DNA of 58,174 nucleotides from Clostridia bacterium (GTDB lineage Bacteria > Bacillota > Clostridia > Christensenellales > Aristaeellaceae). A program made the position numbers and the translations under genes. The notes beneath the pieces were generated by a model, which was not told the DNA's origin, did not search any database, and saw nothing but the letters and a program-made list of their open reading frames with translations. The DNA lies in contig JAFUZM010000005.1 of assembly GCA_017476605.1 (NCBI GenBank), forward strand, positions 1 to 58,174, written 5' to 3'. This document shows, in pieces, positions 1-7,833 of the stretch; the first letter of the stretch is position 1; each line of letters begins with the position of its first letter.

Positions 1-230
1 GAATCTACAATTTAACTGAAAAGTTAACGGAAATGGGAATAAAAACTCAAATATTCGGTTTTTATAACTTTTTTGTTGGCTAATCCTTTCGAAAACCTAT
101 GATTTACGGCGATAAACGTTCAAATAGTAACAACGTTCTTTATGACTGCCCAGAATCATTTAATTTGCGAGAAAACTGCCATTTCGGGTGCAAATAAATT
201 TCGGCTATACAACCAAAGTATTGTCAAGTA

Positions 231-258
231 ATTATAAAAAATTTTTGTTTTTTATAAT
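231..258. repeat. AT-rich perfect inverted repeat
   Basis: Two 11-base arms (ATTATAAAAAA at 231-241 and its complement at 248-258) surround a 6-base T-rich loop. It lies just upstream of the promoter of the beta-helix gene. It could be an AT-rich operator or a weak terminator of a gene outside the window. I saw no gene in bases 1-230. Confidence 0.5.
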
Positions 259-275
259 ATAAATCTCCAAAAGTA

Positions 276-305
276 TTGACCGTGATCCTGATTTTTCGCT
301 AGAAT
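276..305 (+). promoter_or_regulatory. Probable sigma-A promoter of the beta-helix gene
   Basis: A TTGACC -35 box (276-281) and a TAGAAT -10 box (300-305) are 18 bases apart, about 35 bases before the start codon at 340. The AAAGGAG ribosome binding site is at 324-330. Confidence 0.55.
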
Positions 306-339
306 ATATATTATTCTGCACGAAAAGGAGTTGCCAAAA

Positions 340-2346
340 ATGATTTATTACGTCTCTGCAGATGCCAGGCGAAATGGCATAGGTACAAAAGATTCTCCGT
401 TTATGACCATCCAGGAGGCCGCGAACCTGGCCATGCCCGGTGACGAGGTTCTGGTTTCCCCCGGCATTTACCGCGAATATGTCAATCCCCTGCGTGGCGG
501 TACCGAGGAGGCGCGAATCACCTACCGCTCCATCGTGCCACGCGGTGCCATCATCACCGGTGCCGAGCCCGTCAAAAACTGGAAGCACCTTGAGGGAAAT
601 GTCTACATGGCACGGATCTCAAACGGTGTTTTCGGAAACTACAACCCATATACCACCGTCATTCACGGCGACTGGTACAATTCGAAAAAGCCTGTCCATA
701 CCGGAGAGGTCTACCTGAACGGCAAATCCCTCTATGAGGTATTCTCCCTTGATGAGGTGAAGCACCCGACCGTCTATACCGCTTCCTGGGATCCCGAGTG
801 GACCGTCAACGTCTGGTACACCGAACAGGACAACGGCTTCACCGTCATTTACGCCAATTTCCAGGGAAAAGACCCGACAAAGGAATGCGTTGAAATCAAC
901 GTCCGCCGCAACTGCTTCTATCCCGCCGAGGAAGGCAAGGGGTACATCACCCTCTCCGGTTTCAGTGTAAAGCAGGCTGCCACCACCTGAGCACCGCCCA
1001 CAGCTTATCAGGAAGGCATGATCGGCCCGCACTGGTCCAAGGGCTGGATTATCGAAAACTGTGAGGTTTCCGATTCCAAGTGTTCCGGCATATCCCTTGG
1101 TAAATACCTGCAGCCCAACAACGAAAATAAGTGGTCACTGGGCTTTGTCAAGAACGGCACCCAGACCGAACGCGATGCCATCTGCCAGGCACAGCGCGAG
1201 GGATGGACAAAGGAGCGCATCGGTTCCCACATCATCCGCGGCTGCGACATTCATGACTGTGGACAGACCGGCATTGTCGGTCATTTAGGTGGCGTCTTCT
1301 CCATCATTGAGGACAATCACATCCATCATATCAACAACAAGCAGGATCTGGCCGGTGCGGAAATCGGCGGCATCAAGATGCACGCCGCCATCGACGTCAT
1401 CATTCGCCGCAACCATTTCCATCACTGCACCCGCGGTCTCTGGCTCGACTGGCAGGCACAGGGCACCCGCGTCACACAGAATCTGTTCCACGACAACATG
1501 CCGCCAGCCGGCACCTTCATTTCCAACGATCTGGCCCTGGCTGAGGACATCTTTGTCGAGGTATCCCACGGTCCCACGCTGATTGATCACAACATTCTTC
1601 TCTCAGCGGTTGCCGCACGTCTTGCCACCCAGGGTCTTGCCTTTGTGCACAACCTGATTGCCGGTTCCTTCACCATGGTCGGTCAGGGCACCGACAACGG
1701 CGGCATCCAGTATCCGACTCCGAGATACACGCCCTACCACGTTCCGCACCGCACCGAGGTCGACGGCTTTATGACCATCCTGCACGGAGATGCCCGGTTC
1801 TACAACAACATCTTTGTCCAGCAGCCAATCAGTGAGGAATACACCGCCTATGCCAGGAGCACCAGCAATGACCGTCTGGATCTTCTCAACTTCATTGCAG
1901 GCACCAAGCCCTATGACGGCTATCCCACGCACGACGCCTATTTCTCTCAGTTCACCTATGCAATGGCCAAAAACAAGGCCCTTCGCGACCTTTACTATAT
2001 GCATCTGCCCGTCTACACCGGCGGCAACGTCTTCTTTGGCGGCGCCAAGCCCTGCGATACCGAGGAAAACTACCAGGTTGTTGATCGTGATGTCACCATT
2101 TCTCTCGTCGAAAAGGACGGCCAGGTCTATCTTGACACGAATCTCTTTGATGCCCTCCCCGTCTTTGAACTTCAAATGGTTGATACCGACCTCCTCGGTG
2201 AGGCCTTTGAGCCGGAGCAGAAATTTGAAAACCCAGATGGCACCCCGATCCTCTTTGATCGCGACTATTTTGGCAAAAAGCGTGGTGTTGATCTCATTGC
2301 AGGTCCTTTTTCCTCCATCGACGAATGGAATCAGCCACTCTTTTGA
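340..2346 (+). pseudogene. Right-handed beta-helix (pectate-lyase-like) protein interrupted by one in-frame TGA
   Basis: The start is the ATG at 340, nine bases after an AAAGGAG site; the upstream in-frame TTG at 331 abuts that site and is unlikely. The frame runs to a TGA at 988-990 (about residue 217) and continues in the same frame, without length change, to the stop at 2344-2346, about 668 codons in all. The N-terminal part (YYVSADARRNGIGTKDSPF, then IQEAANLAMPGDEVLVSPGIY) is typical of DUF1565/pectate-lyase-like beta-helix proteins; the part after the stop has beta-helix turns such as IIRGCDIHDCGQTGIVG. From memory of this family, the interrupted place (QAATT-stop-APPTA) normally holds Trp, so a TGG to TGA change is the simplest lesion. 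There is no signal peptide, suggesting a cytoplasmic carbohydrate-active protein. It may be a true nonsense pseudogene, a sequencing error, or a readthrough case. Confidence 0.75.
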
Positions 2347-2370
2347 TTCACCGCCGCCATGCGGCCCATA

Positions 2371-2406
2371 AAAATCAGGGATCCGAATTTCTCGGATCCC
2401 TGATTT
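2371..2406 (+). terminator. Intrinsic terminator-like hairpin after the beta-helix gene
   Basis: A 15-base stem (AAATCAGGGATCCGA and its complement) closes over a short loop directly downstream of the stop at 2346. The following T-tract is weak, so termination strength is uncertain, and the symmetry would also serve the opposite strand. Confidence 0.65.
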
Positions 2407-2507
2407 AATGTCTCTTCCCGGCAATTGCCCGATATCTTTTACTGCTGGCGTTTTAAAAACATAAGGGCAGGACTTTACAGATCATGCGGTTCGTGTTAGC
2501 ATCCGAA

Positions 2508-2561
2508 GGAATCATCACGAATCATCACAAGTGCGATGTTTCATCACAAATCATCACAAGT
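2508..2561 (+). repeat. Direct repeats of ATCATCACRA before the ATPase pseudogene
   Basis: Four copies of a (A)TCATCAC(A/G)A unit, two of them followed by GT, occur within about 50 bases immediately before the start codon at 2574. The spacing and position suggest an operator for a regulatory protein, probably the ATPase itself. This is inference from position. Confidence 0.45.
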
Positions 2562-2573
2562 ACGGAGAACAAC

Positions 2574-3344
2574 ATGGCAGGAGCAAACCCGTTTACCAGA
2601 GCACCGGAAATCGCTGAAGCCGCATTTATCGACAGGCATGATGCAGATGAGATCATCGCAAATTTCGAGAGTGATCTTTCCTCGCGGTATGTCTATAAAA
2701 TCATCGGGTTAAGAAAATCCGGAAAGTCAGCAGAACTTCGGAAGGTGATCCACACTCTTTCAAAGAGGCAGGATTGGCTCGTATATCTCTTGTCTCCTGC
2801 CGATGATCTCATTGCCGCTCTGATCTAAAAACTACGCCAGGAACCGCTTGCCAGTCGTAAAGGTCTTCCACATCCGCTTCAGCAGAAGCTGAAAGCAGAA
2901 CATCAGGAACATCTGAAAATATGCCTCTGTCCTATTCCTCAGAAACGGAATTGTCTCAAATGATTCAGGCAGCAAATGACAACGGGTTTAAGGTGCTCAT
3001 TGGCATTGATGATATTGCCGCCACAGCGGAGACGGTTCGGTTTTTATCCCTCTGGAATGCAATGATGCTGGAGAGTGAGAAACAACTCTATTTTGTATGT
3101 GCCGGTCTTCCAGAAAACATAGAAGCCCTTGCAGATGCCCCGAATCTTGGTTTTTTCAGACGAAGCGATACCATTGAAATCGAGCCGCTGAATCCATCTG
3201 ATATGGCATCACTGTACCGTGATTAACGATGTGTTGGTGGTGCAGAATCTATGCGGCAAACGCCTGATCGACATGGATGAGCGACGAAATCTTCAGATCT
3301 GCCTTCCACGATTTGAGGAGTATGTACAGTTACACCCTCTATAG
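2574..3344 (+). pseudogene. Degraded AAA-type ATP-binding protein
   Basis: The start at 2574 follows a GGAGA site. Residues include a Walker A-like GLRKSGKS motif. An in-frame TAA at 2826-2828 is followed by sense codons (KLRQEPLASRKG), then the frame shifts and 2921-3226 encodes a second conserved block (FKVLIGIDDIAATAETVRF, then YFVCAGLPENIEAL, FFRRSDTIEIEPLN) resembling the middle of the same ATPase family. A third stretch in another frame from about 3231 to the TAG at 3342-3344 (VLVVQNLCGKRLIDMDERRN, ending FEEYV) looks like its C-terminal part. At least one nonsense codon, one or two frameshifts and internal deletions are therefore present. Intact relatives are, from memory, near 380-400 residues; fewer than 260 codons remain. 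It ends next to the rsmG 3' end. Confidence 0.75.
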
Positions 3345-3377
3345 ACCATTTGTTGCTTCCATCCTCAAACCTTTCGT

Positions 3378-4094
3378 CTATGCCAGTGGCTTCTTGGCCG
3401 GCGTCCCCGCTTTTCTCGGATACATGCGCGGCGTGTTTTTGACTTTCTTTGTCACTAAGAACATATGCTGCCAGTCCTCCCGCTCAGGAATTTGAACGGG
3501 AATCAGCTTCTCAAATGCTCCTCCAAGCAGGAACGCTGCCCGTCTGGCGCTTTCCTGCTCCCCTGTTCCCTTTGGGCCCTTCCAGGCAACGGCATATCCG
3601 CCAATATCAAGAAACGGGATCATCAGCTCTGCAAGAACTCCCGCCGATGCCACCGCGCGTGAAAGGGCAAAGTCATACTGTTCCCGATGCTCTGCCGACT
3701 GTCCTGCATCCTCCGCGCGAGCATGAACTACCGTCGCTGTAAGTTCCATCCGCTTCAGGGCATCTTCCAAAAACAGGCACCGCTTCTGCTGTGCATCCAG
3801 AAGGGTCATTTGCAGATCCGGCCGCAGAATGAGAATCGGAATGCCGGGGAACCCGGCGCCGGTACCGACATCAATGACCCGAGCCTTCTGCGGAATCGCA
3901 ACATGCGCCAGTATGGCCACACTGTCAAGATCGTGACGGTCGACTCTTTCCTCTTCCTCCAGCACGGCTGTCAGATCCATATGCTGATTGTACTCATCCA
4001 AAATGTCATGAAATTGAATAAACCGCTCAATTGCCCGCTGGTCATACGGAATCTTAAGTGCCTCAAGTCCATTTATCAGTCGCTCTGTATTCAC
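3378..4094 (-). CDS. rsmG: 16S rRNA (guanine-527-N7)-methyltransferase RsmG
   Basis: RsmG (GidB) methylates N7 of G527 in 16S rRNA using S-adenosylmethionine and acts on the small ribosomal subunit in the cytoplasm. The SAM-binding core is clear: VIDVGTGAGFPGIPI, then LLDAQQKRCLFL, and YDFALSRAVASAGVLAEL followed by AWKG. The usual GidB N-terminus (FIQFHDILDEYNQHMDLTAV) is present. I place the start at the GTG at 4092-4094, which overlaps the TGA stop of the upstream ydcF-like gene by the GTGA pattern and has a GGAG site upstream; a GTG at 4110-4112 has no such site. The length, about 238 residues, is normal; the Lys/Pro-rich tail after the core is ordinary. It is the last gene of an aroF-ydcF-rsmG run, and the usual gidA/mnmG neighbour is absent. 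Confidence 0.95.
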   Translation of the reverse strand: MNTERLINGLEALKIPYDQRAIERFIQFHDILDEYNQHMDLTAVLEEEERVDRHDLDSVAILAHVAIPQKARVIDVGTGAGFPGIPILILRPDLQMTLLDAQQKRCLFLEDALKRMELTATVVHARAEDAGQSAEHREQYDFALSRAVASAGVLAELMIPFLDIGGYAVAWKGPKGTGEQESARRAAFLLGGAFEKLIPVQIPEREDWQHMFLVTKKVKNTPRMYPRKAGTPAKKPLA

Positions 4095-4654
4095 TGCCGC
4101 ACACTCTCCCACAGAAACTTTATCCAGCTTAATCCCTCACGGATGTGATTTTTAAGAAAATACTCCGGTTTCGAGGGGCTTCCCTTTCCCGTTGCTTCGA
4201 TGCCAACCTGCTTGCAAAGTGCAAGTGCCCTGGCCACATGATAATCGCTGGTGACCACAAGTGCCTGCCTCAGCTGCCGTTCCTCCATGATCTCTTTTGC
4301 ATGCTGAAGATTCTGACGCGTGTTAAAGGATTCTGTTTCCGCAACAAGATGATCTTCCGGAACACCGGCCGCTTTCAGCCACCGGACCATGACGGTCCCC
4401 TCCGCTTCCGGCTCCCGCTGTCCCCTGGCTCCGCAGCAAATGATAAGACTGGGATGCTCCTGATAGGTTTCCAGTGCCGCCTGCATCCGCCGCTCAAGCG
4501 CGACAGATGGCGTTCCGTCTTCCTTAACCTGTGCGCCCAGCACAATGATCACATCTGACACTGCCTGCGCTGGCAGTGTCTTTTCTTTTATATAGACAAA
4601 ACCAATCAGCGCAAGACATGCAATCAGGCCCAAAACAGCCAGTACTATGATCAC
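4091..4654 (-). CDS. YdcF/SanA-family (DUF218) membrane-anchored protein
   Basis: The DUF218 fold is shown by VIIVLGAQV near residue 36, ALERRMQAAL, LIICCGARG, EAEGTVMVRWL, VAETESFNTRQNL and ALVVTSDYHVARAL. A single N-terminal membrane helix (VIIVLAVLGLIACLALIGF) anchors it, leaving the DUF218 domain probably outside. Family members (ElyC, SanA, YdcF) are linked to envelope integrity, but the reaction is not established. I chose the GTG at 4652-4654 because an AGGAGA site lies nine bases before it; a TTG at 4673-4675 would sit on top of that site. It begins about 30 bases after aroF and overlaps rsmG by four bases, so the three genes are probably co-transcribed and translationally coupled. 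Confidence 0.85.
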   Translation of the reverse strand: MIIVLAVLGLIACLALIGFVYIKEKTLPAQAVSDVIIVLGAQVKEDGTPSVALERRMQAALETYQEHPSLIICCGARGQREPEAEGTVMVRWLKAAGVPEDHLVAETESFNTRQNLQHAKEIMEERQLRQALVVTSDYHVARALALCKQVGIEATGKGSPSKPEYFLKNHIREGLSWIKFLWESVRQ

Positions 4655-4683
4655 TTTTACCGTTCTCCTAATCAAGTCGCACC

Positions 4684-5700
4684 TTAACCTTCCAGTATCT
4701 TCTCCTCAAATGCAACCCGACGCTTAATATCAACCATCAGGTGATCAAACTGCTCGGGATTAAGAGACTGTGCACCATCACATAATGCCTTTGCAGGATT
4801 ATTATGGACCTCGATCATGAGACCGTCTGCGCCTGCGGCCACCGCCGTCTTTGCCAGCGGCTCTACCATCCAGGCAATTCCTGCCGCATGCGAGGGATCA
4901 ATGATCACAGGAAGATGGGATTTAGCCTTGATGATCGGCACTGCAGAAATATCCAGATTGTTTCGAATCATCTTCTCAAATGTCCGAATTCCACGCTCGC
5001 AGAGAATCACGTTTGGATTTCCACCGGCCAAAATGTATTCTGCACTCATAAACAGCTCTTCCATGGTCGAGGACAGACCCCGTTTCAAAAGAATGGGTTT
5101 CCGGCTATGCCCCAGTTCTTTTAACAGGCGGAAATTCTGCATATTCCTTGCCCCAACCTGAATGATATCGACATCCGCAAAATCGTCCAGTTGATTTTCG
5201 CTCATGATTTCGGTCACGATAGGAAGGCCTGTTTCCCGCCGTGCAATTTTGAGCAGCCGAAGGCCTTCGCCCTCCAGTCCCTGGAAAGAATAGGGCGATG
5301 TCCGCGGTTTAAAGGCCCCACCACGCAAAAACGCAGCGCCGCTCTTTTTGACCGCATTTGCCACACAGATAATCTGTTCCTCGGTTTCTACCGAGCAGGG
5401 ACCTGCAATCATGGCAAAATGTCCCTCTCCAATGATCCGCCCGGCAACCTCAATTTTGGTATCCTCCGGATGGAAACGGCGATTGGCAAGCTTGTACGGC
5501 TCAGACACTCTGCGGACATCCGCAACAACATCATTGGCACGAAGCCAGTCCTCATCCAGATGCGTTGTATCGCCCACAAGGCCGACAATGGTCTCTGTTT
5601 CTCCCTTGCTGAAATGAATGGAGACGCCCTGGTTTTCAATCTGTTCAAGAAGAAGATCTATCTTCGTTTGTTCGCTTTGCGGTTTTAAAATCAGAATCAT
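4684..5700 (-). CDS. aroF: 3-deoxy-7-phosphoheptulonate (DAHP) synthase, type I beta
   Basis: This enzyme condenses phosphoenolpyruvate and erythrose 4-phosphate to DAHP, the first step of the shikimate pathway to aromatic amino acids. The catalytic core carries MIAGPCSVETEEQI, FLRGGAFKPRTSPYSFQG, IIQVGARNMQNF, KPILLKRGLSST, LCERGIRTF and VIIDPSHAAG, all characteristic of the AroA-beta (KDO8P-synthase-like) class. About 80 residues before the core (MILILKPQSEQTKID onward) form a ferredoxin-like regulatory domain as in the Thermotoga-type enzyme. The ATG at 5698-5700 is preceded by an AGAGGGAA site; a longer reading frame upstream is not supported. A strong terminator hairpin sits about 50 bases upstream in the leader, so expression is probably controlled by attenuation. 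It heads the aroF-ydcF-rsmG run. Confidence 0.95.
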   Translation of the reverse strand: MILILKPQSEQTKIDLLLEQIENQGVSIHFSKGETETIVGLVGDTTHLDEDWLRANDVVADVRRVSEPYKLANRRFHPEDTKIEVAGRIIGEGHFAMIAGPCSVETEEQIICVANAVKKSGAAFLRGGAFKPRTSPYSFQGLEGEGLRLLKIARRETGLPIVTEIMSENQLDDFADVDIIQVGARNMQNFRLLKELGHSRKPILLKRGLSSTMEELFMSAEYILAGGNPNVILCERGIRTFEKMIRNNLDISAVPIIKAKSHLPVIIDPSHAAGIAWMVEPLAKTAVAAGADGLMIEVHNNPAKALCDGAQSLNPEQFDHLMVDIKRRVAFEEKILEG

Positions 5701-5741
5701 ACAAATTCCCTCTTTCTGTTTTCCAAATTGCTTCCTGCTTA

Positions 5742-5792
5742 TTAGCAAAAAACTCTCTCTGTAAAAAACAGAGAGAGTTTACCATGATTCAT
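5742..5792 (-). CDS. Possible 16-residue leader peptide of aroF
   Basis: An ATG at 5790-5792 opens a 16-codon frame, MNHGKLSLFFTERVFC, ending in TAA at 5742-5744. Three of 16 residues are Phe, which suits an aromatic-biosynthesis gene. It overlaps the terminator hairpin, so ribosomes on it would block the hairpin. There is no good ribosome binding site, and the T-tract of any terminator encodes Phe by chance, so this is a weak call. Confidence 0.2.
   Translation of the reverse strand: MNHGKLSLFFTERVFC
5750..5780 (-). terminator. Terminator/attenuator hairpin in the aroF leader
   Basis: A perfect 12-base stem (AAACTCTCTCTG paired with CAGAGAGAGTTT) with a 7-base loop runs straight into a T-tract on the minus strand. 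A TATAAT-like box lies at 5873-5878, so a transcript starting there would cross this hairpin about 50 bases before aroF. A smaller GCGG/CCGC hairpin lies between them (around 5845-5865). The layout fits transcription attenuation; no T-box consensus was found. Confidence 0.7.
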
Positions 5793-5878
5793 GTCCAATC
5801 ACAAGAGAAAAGAAAAGGAAAATCTCTTCTTGCCTTTAGCAGTGCGGCATCAAATACGTTCCGCAATTGCCCATTATA

Positions 5879-6129
5879 TTATTGCAGTTGTCGATTTCCC
5901 TTTTGATGGATAACTCACGTCCCCATTGAAATCAGAGAGCACATATTCTGAGCGTCAGCCAATCTCTGGCGGAAGTTTCAATATTTCATATCAGAGAAAC
6001 TTCTGAAAGCATTGCCAATCAAGGGTTCCCAGGCTTAAGGAAGGATACAAGGAATTGCCTGTATTCAACTTTCGGTTTTTAGAAGTTGGCTTTTTCCAGC
6101 CAAAGGCAAGGAAACAACTTGATAAAATG
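5879..6129. other. Intergenic stretch without a recognised gene
   Basis: Between the aroF leader and the repeat at 6130 I see no convincing reading frame or RNA. A short TTGGCT/AGCCAA hairpin around 6085-6103 is the only local structure and lacks a T-tract. Confidence 0.4.
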
Positions 6130-6162
6130 AGCCACGAAACAATATTTTACCAATCCGCGGCT
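6130..6162. repeat. 33-bp dyad element, downstream copy
   Basis: This 33-base element (AGCCACGAAA at the left, CGCGGCT at the right on the plus strand) lies just past the 3' end of the DUF234 ATPase gene. It matches the copy at 7632-7664 at 25 of 33 positions, with the same length. The flanking bases extend the dyad differently in each copy (G/C here, T/A there), as if pairing is conserved. Confidence 0.7.
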
Positions 6163-6180
6163 CGTTATATCGTGCCAAGC

Positions 6181-7611
6181 TCAGGTGAAAAGATCGTCCA
6201 GAGTAATGACATGCGTAAAAATACTCCAGTATTCATTACGCACCAAACCGTAGGAAGTGATCAGCGTCTGATAGACAGATGACTTGCGCGGAATATACCT
6301 CCTCAGCAAATTCTGTCGATGCATCAGCTTCATGTAATACGATTTGTCAACCGTAAATTCCTCGCTGTAAAACTTGATCTCACATGCATTGATCACATGG
6401 TCATCCCGATCAATCAGCAGATCAATCTGAGTGCCTTCAGGATCATCTTCTTTTTTAGACCATGCAGACTGGGTTGAATGTACACCACTGATTCCCAGTG
6501 CACGCTTGATCTGCGGGATGTGATTGAAGCATACATTCTCAAAAGCAAATCCGCGCCAGCTGACAATGGGAGGGGTGTTCTGGCTGTCTGTCCAGAAATT
6601 TTCATCCAGTCCGGATTGATGGCGTACATAATGAAGATAGAAAAGGCAGAAGGGATCCGTCAGCTTATAGTGTTCTTCTCGTTTGCTGCTGCCGAAAGGA
6701 ACATATTTCACGATGAAGTCGCCTGCGATCAATGCGCTCAGCTCTTTTGTCAGGACGCCGCCGGATGAAATGTTAAGCTTGTCACAGATTTCTTTTCTGG
6801 TATACCCTGCATTCCTGGTGTAGAGCATTTCCACAATGGATTTCATCACAGGTGCATTGTGAAACACTGAGGCAAACAGGCGGTCATACTCATCACTGAA
6901 AACGGCATGGCGGGAGAAAAAGAGCTCGTCAATGTTCTGCGCCAGGCTGAGCTCTTTCTTCAGGTATCCCAGATAATACGGGATTCCGCCAAGAAGCATA
7001 TAACTCTGCACGATATCATATCTTGAGAAATTTATGTTTTTGCTCTGGAAGAATTCCTCACATTCCCGCAGAGAAAAGGGTTCCAGTTTGATCTGGTAAG
7101 TAACCCGACCATAAAGACCGCCGTGATTATTGATCAAACGGTCCAGGATCCAGGAGCTCGCACTGCCACAGACGATCAGCATGACATTATGCCGATGGCA
7201 GGCCCAATTGTTCCAGAACGCTTCCAGCGCTGTGATAAAACCGGACTTAGGCGTATCCATCCAAGGCAGTTCATCCAGAAAGATCAGCTGCCGCTTCTCC
7301 TCATCAATGGACTGTAGCCACATTTCCAGCATGAAGAAAGCGTCCAGCCAGTCTTTCGGATGATGATCCGGCGCAGCACCGCAAAGCACCAGTGACTGAT
7401 AAAAATGATCGAGCTGCGCTTTCATCAGGTTTTTTCCCTGCCATTCAACTGGCGAAAGACCCGCATGACGAAAGGTGAACTTTCCCTTAAATGTTTCATC
7501 AACCAGGTAGGTCTTACCGATCCTGCGGCGGCCATAAATCGCAATGAACTCCGCCTCGGTTCCCTCATACTTTTCATTTAGAATTCTGATTTCTTGTTTC
7601 CGGCCAACCAT
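6181..7611 (-). CDS. Archaeal-type AAA ATPase with DUF234-like C-terminal region
   Basis: The protein has 476 residues. The N-terminal ATPase domain begins VGRKQEIRIL and carries Walker A in AIYGRRRIGKTYLV (about residues 25-38), Walker B in LIFLDELPWMD, and a sensor-like MLIVCGSASSWI. A winged-helix segment follows (CDKLNISSGGVLTKELSAL), and the C-terminal part (VSWRGFAFENVCFNHIPQIK; EIDLLIDR-like TQIDLLIDRDDHVINACEIK) resembles the DUF234 nuclease-like fold seen in this family. Its cellular job is unknown; such genes are scattered and variable in bacterial genomes. The ATG at 7609-7611 follows TTAGGAGG. A sigma-A promoter and a 33-bp dyad lie directly upstream, and a second copy of the dyad follows the gene, which suggests autoregulation or movement as a cassette. 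Confidence 0.85.
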   Translation of the reverse strand: MVGRKQEIRILNEKYEGTEAEFIAIYGRRRIGKTYLVDETFKGKFTFRHAGLSPVEWQGKNLMKAQLDHFYQSLVLCGAAPDHHPKDWLDAFFMLEMWLQSIDEEKRQLIFLDELPWMDTPKSGFITALEAFWNNWACHRHNVMLIVCGSASSWILDRLINNHGGLYGRVTYQIKLEPFSLRECEEFFQSKNINFSRYDIVQSYMLLGGIPYYLGYLKKELSLAQNIDELFFSRHAVFSDEYDRLFASVFHNAPVMKSIVEMLYTRNAGYTRKEICDKLNISSGGVLTKELSALIAGDFIVKYVPFGSSKREEHYKLTDPFCLFYLHYVRHQSGLDENFWTDSQNTPPIVSWRGFAFENVCFNHIPQIKRALGISGVHSTQSAWSKKEDDPEGTQIDLLIDRDDHVINACEIKFYSEEFTVDKSYYMKLMHRQNLLRRYIPRKSSVYQTLITSYGLVRNEYWSIFTHVITLDDLFT

Positions 7612-7631
7612 GGCAGCCTCCTAACAAAAAT

Positions 7632-7664
7632 AGCCACGAAAAAGAAATTTAAAAGTCCACGGCT
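7632..7664. repeat. 33-bp dyad element, promoter copy
   Basis: This copy starts AGCCACGAAAAAG and ends CCACGGCT on the plus strand, lying between the -10 box at 7678-7683 and the ATPase ribosome binding site. Its position over the transcription start region suits an operator bound by the ATPase's own winged helix. It is the partner of the element at 6130-6162. Confidence 0.7.
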
Positions 7665-7677
7665 AAATATCATTTGA

Positions 7678-7707
7678 ATAATATCATATAAGCAGGACTA
7701 CTGTCAA
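7678..7707 (-). promoter_or_regulatory. Sigma-A promoter of the DUF234 ATPase gene
   Basis: On the minus strand a TTGACA -35 box (7702-7707) and TATTAT -10 box (7678-7683) are 18 bases apart, followed at once by the 33-bp dyad. Bases 7708-7833 hold no gene that I can support. Confidence 0.65.
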
Positions 7708-7833
7708 TTGCGTACGTGCCCATTATTTGTTAAGGATGTAACCTCTTATATTCAGAATCCATTGTTTCGTGTAAGACATATCCATATTGGCATGGGTGGA
7801 GTTTTGAAATACACGGTTAAGATTTTGTCCACA

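Noticed and set aside
340-2346. Possible reassignment of TGA to Trp in this organism
   Set aside because: Many genes here end in TGA, several with tight overlaps to the next start (4091, 23764, 44695), and Trp is coded by TGG throughout; a single lesion is simpler.
5701-5900. T-box leader before aroF
   Set aside because: A terminator is present, but no T-box consensus (GGTGG-ACCGCG type) or specifier-loop layout could be seen.
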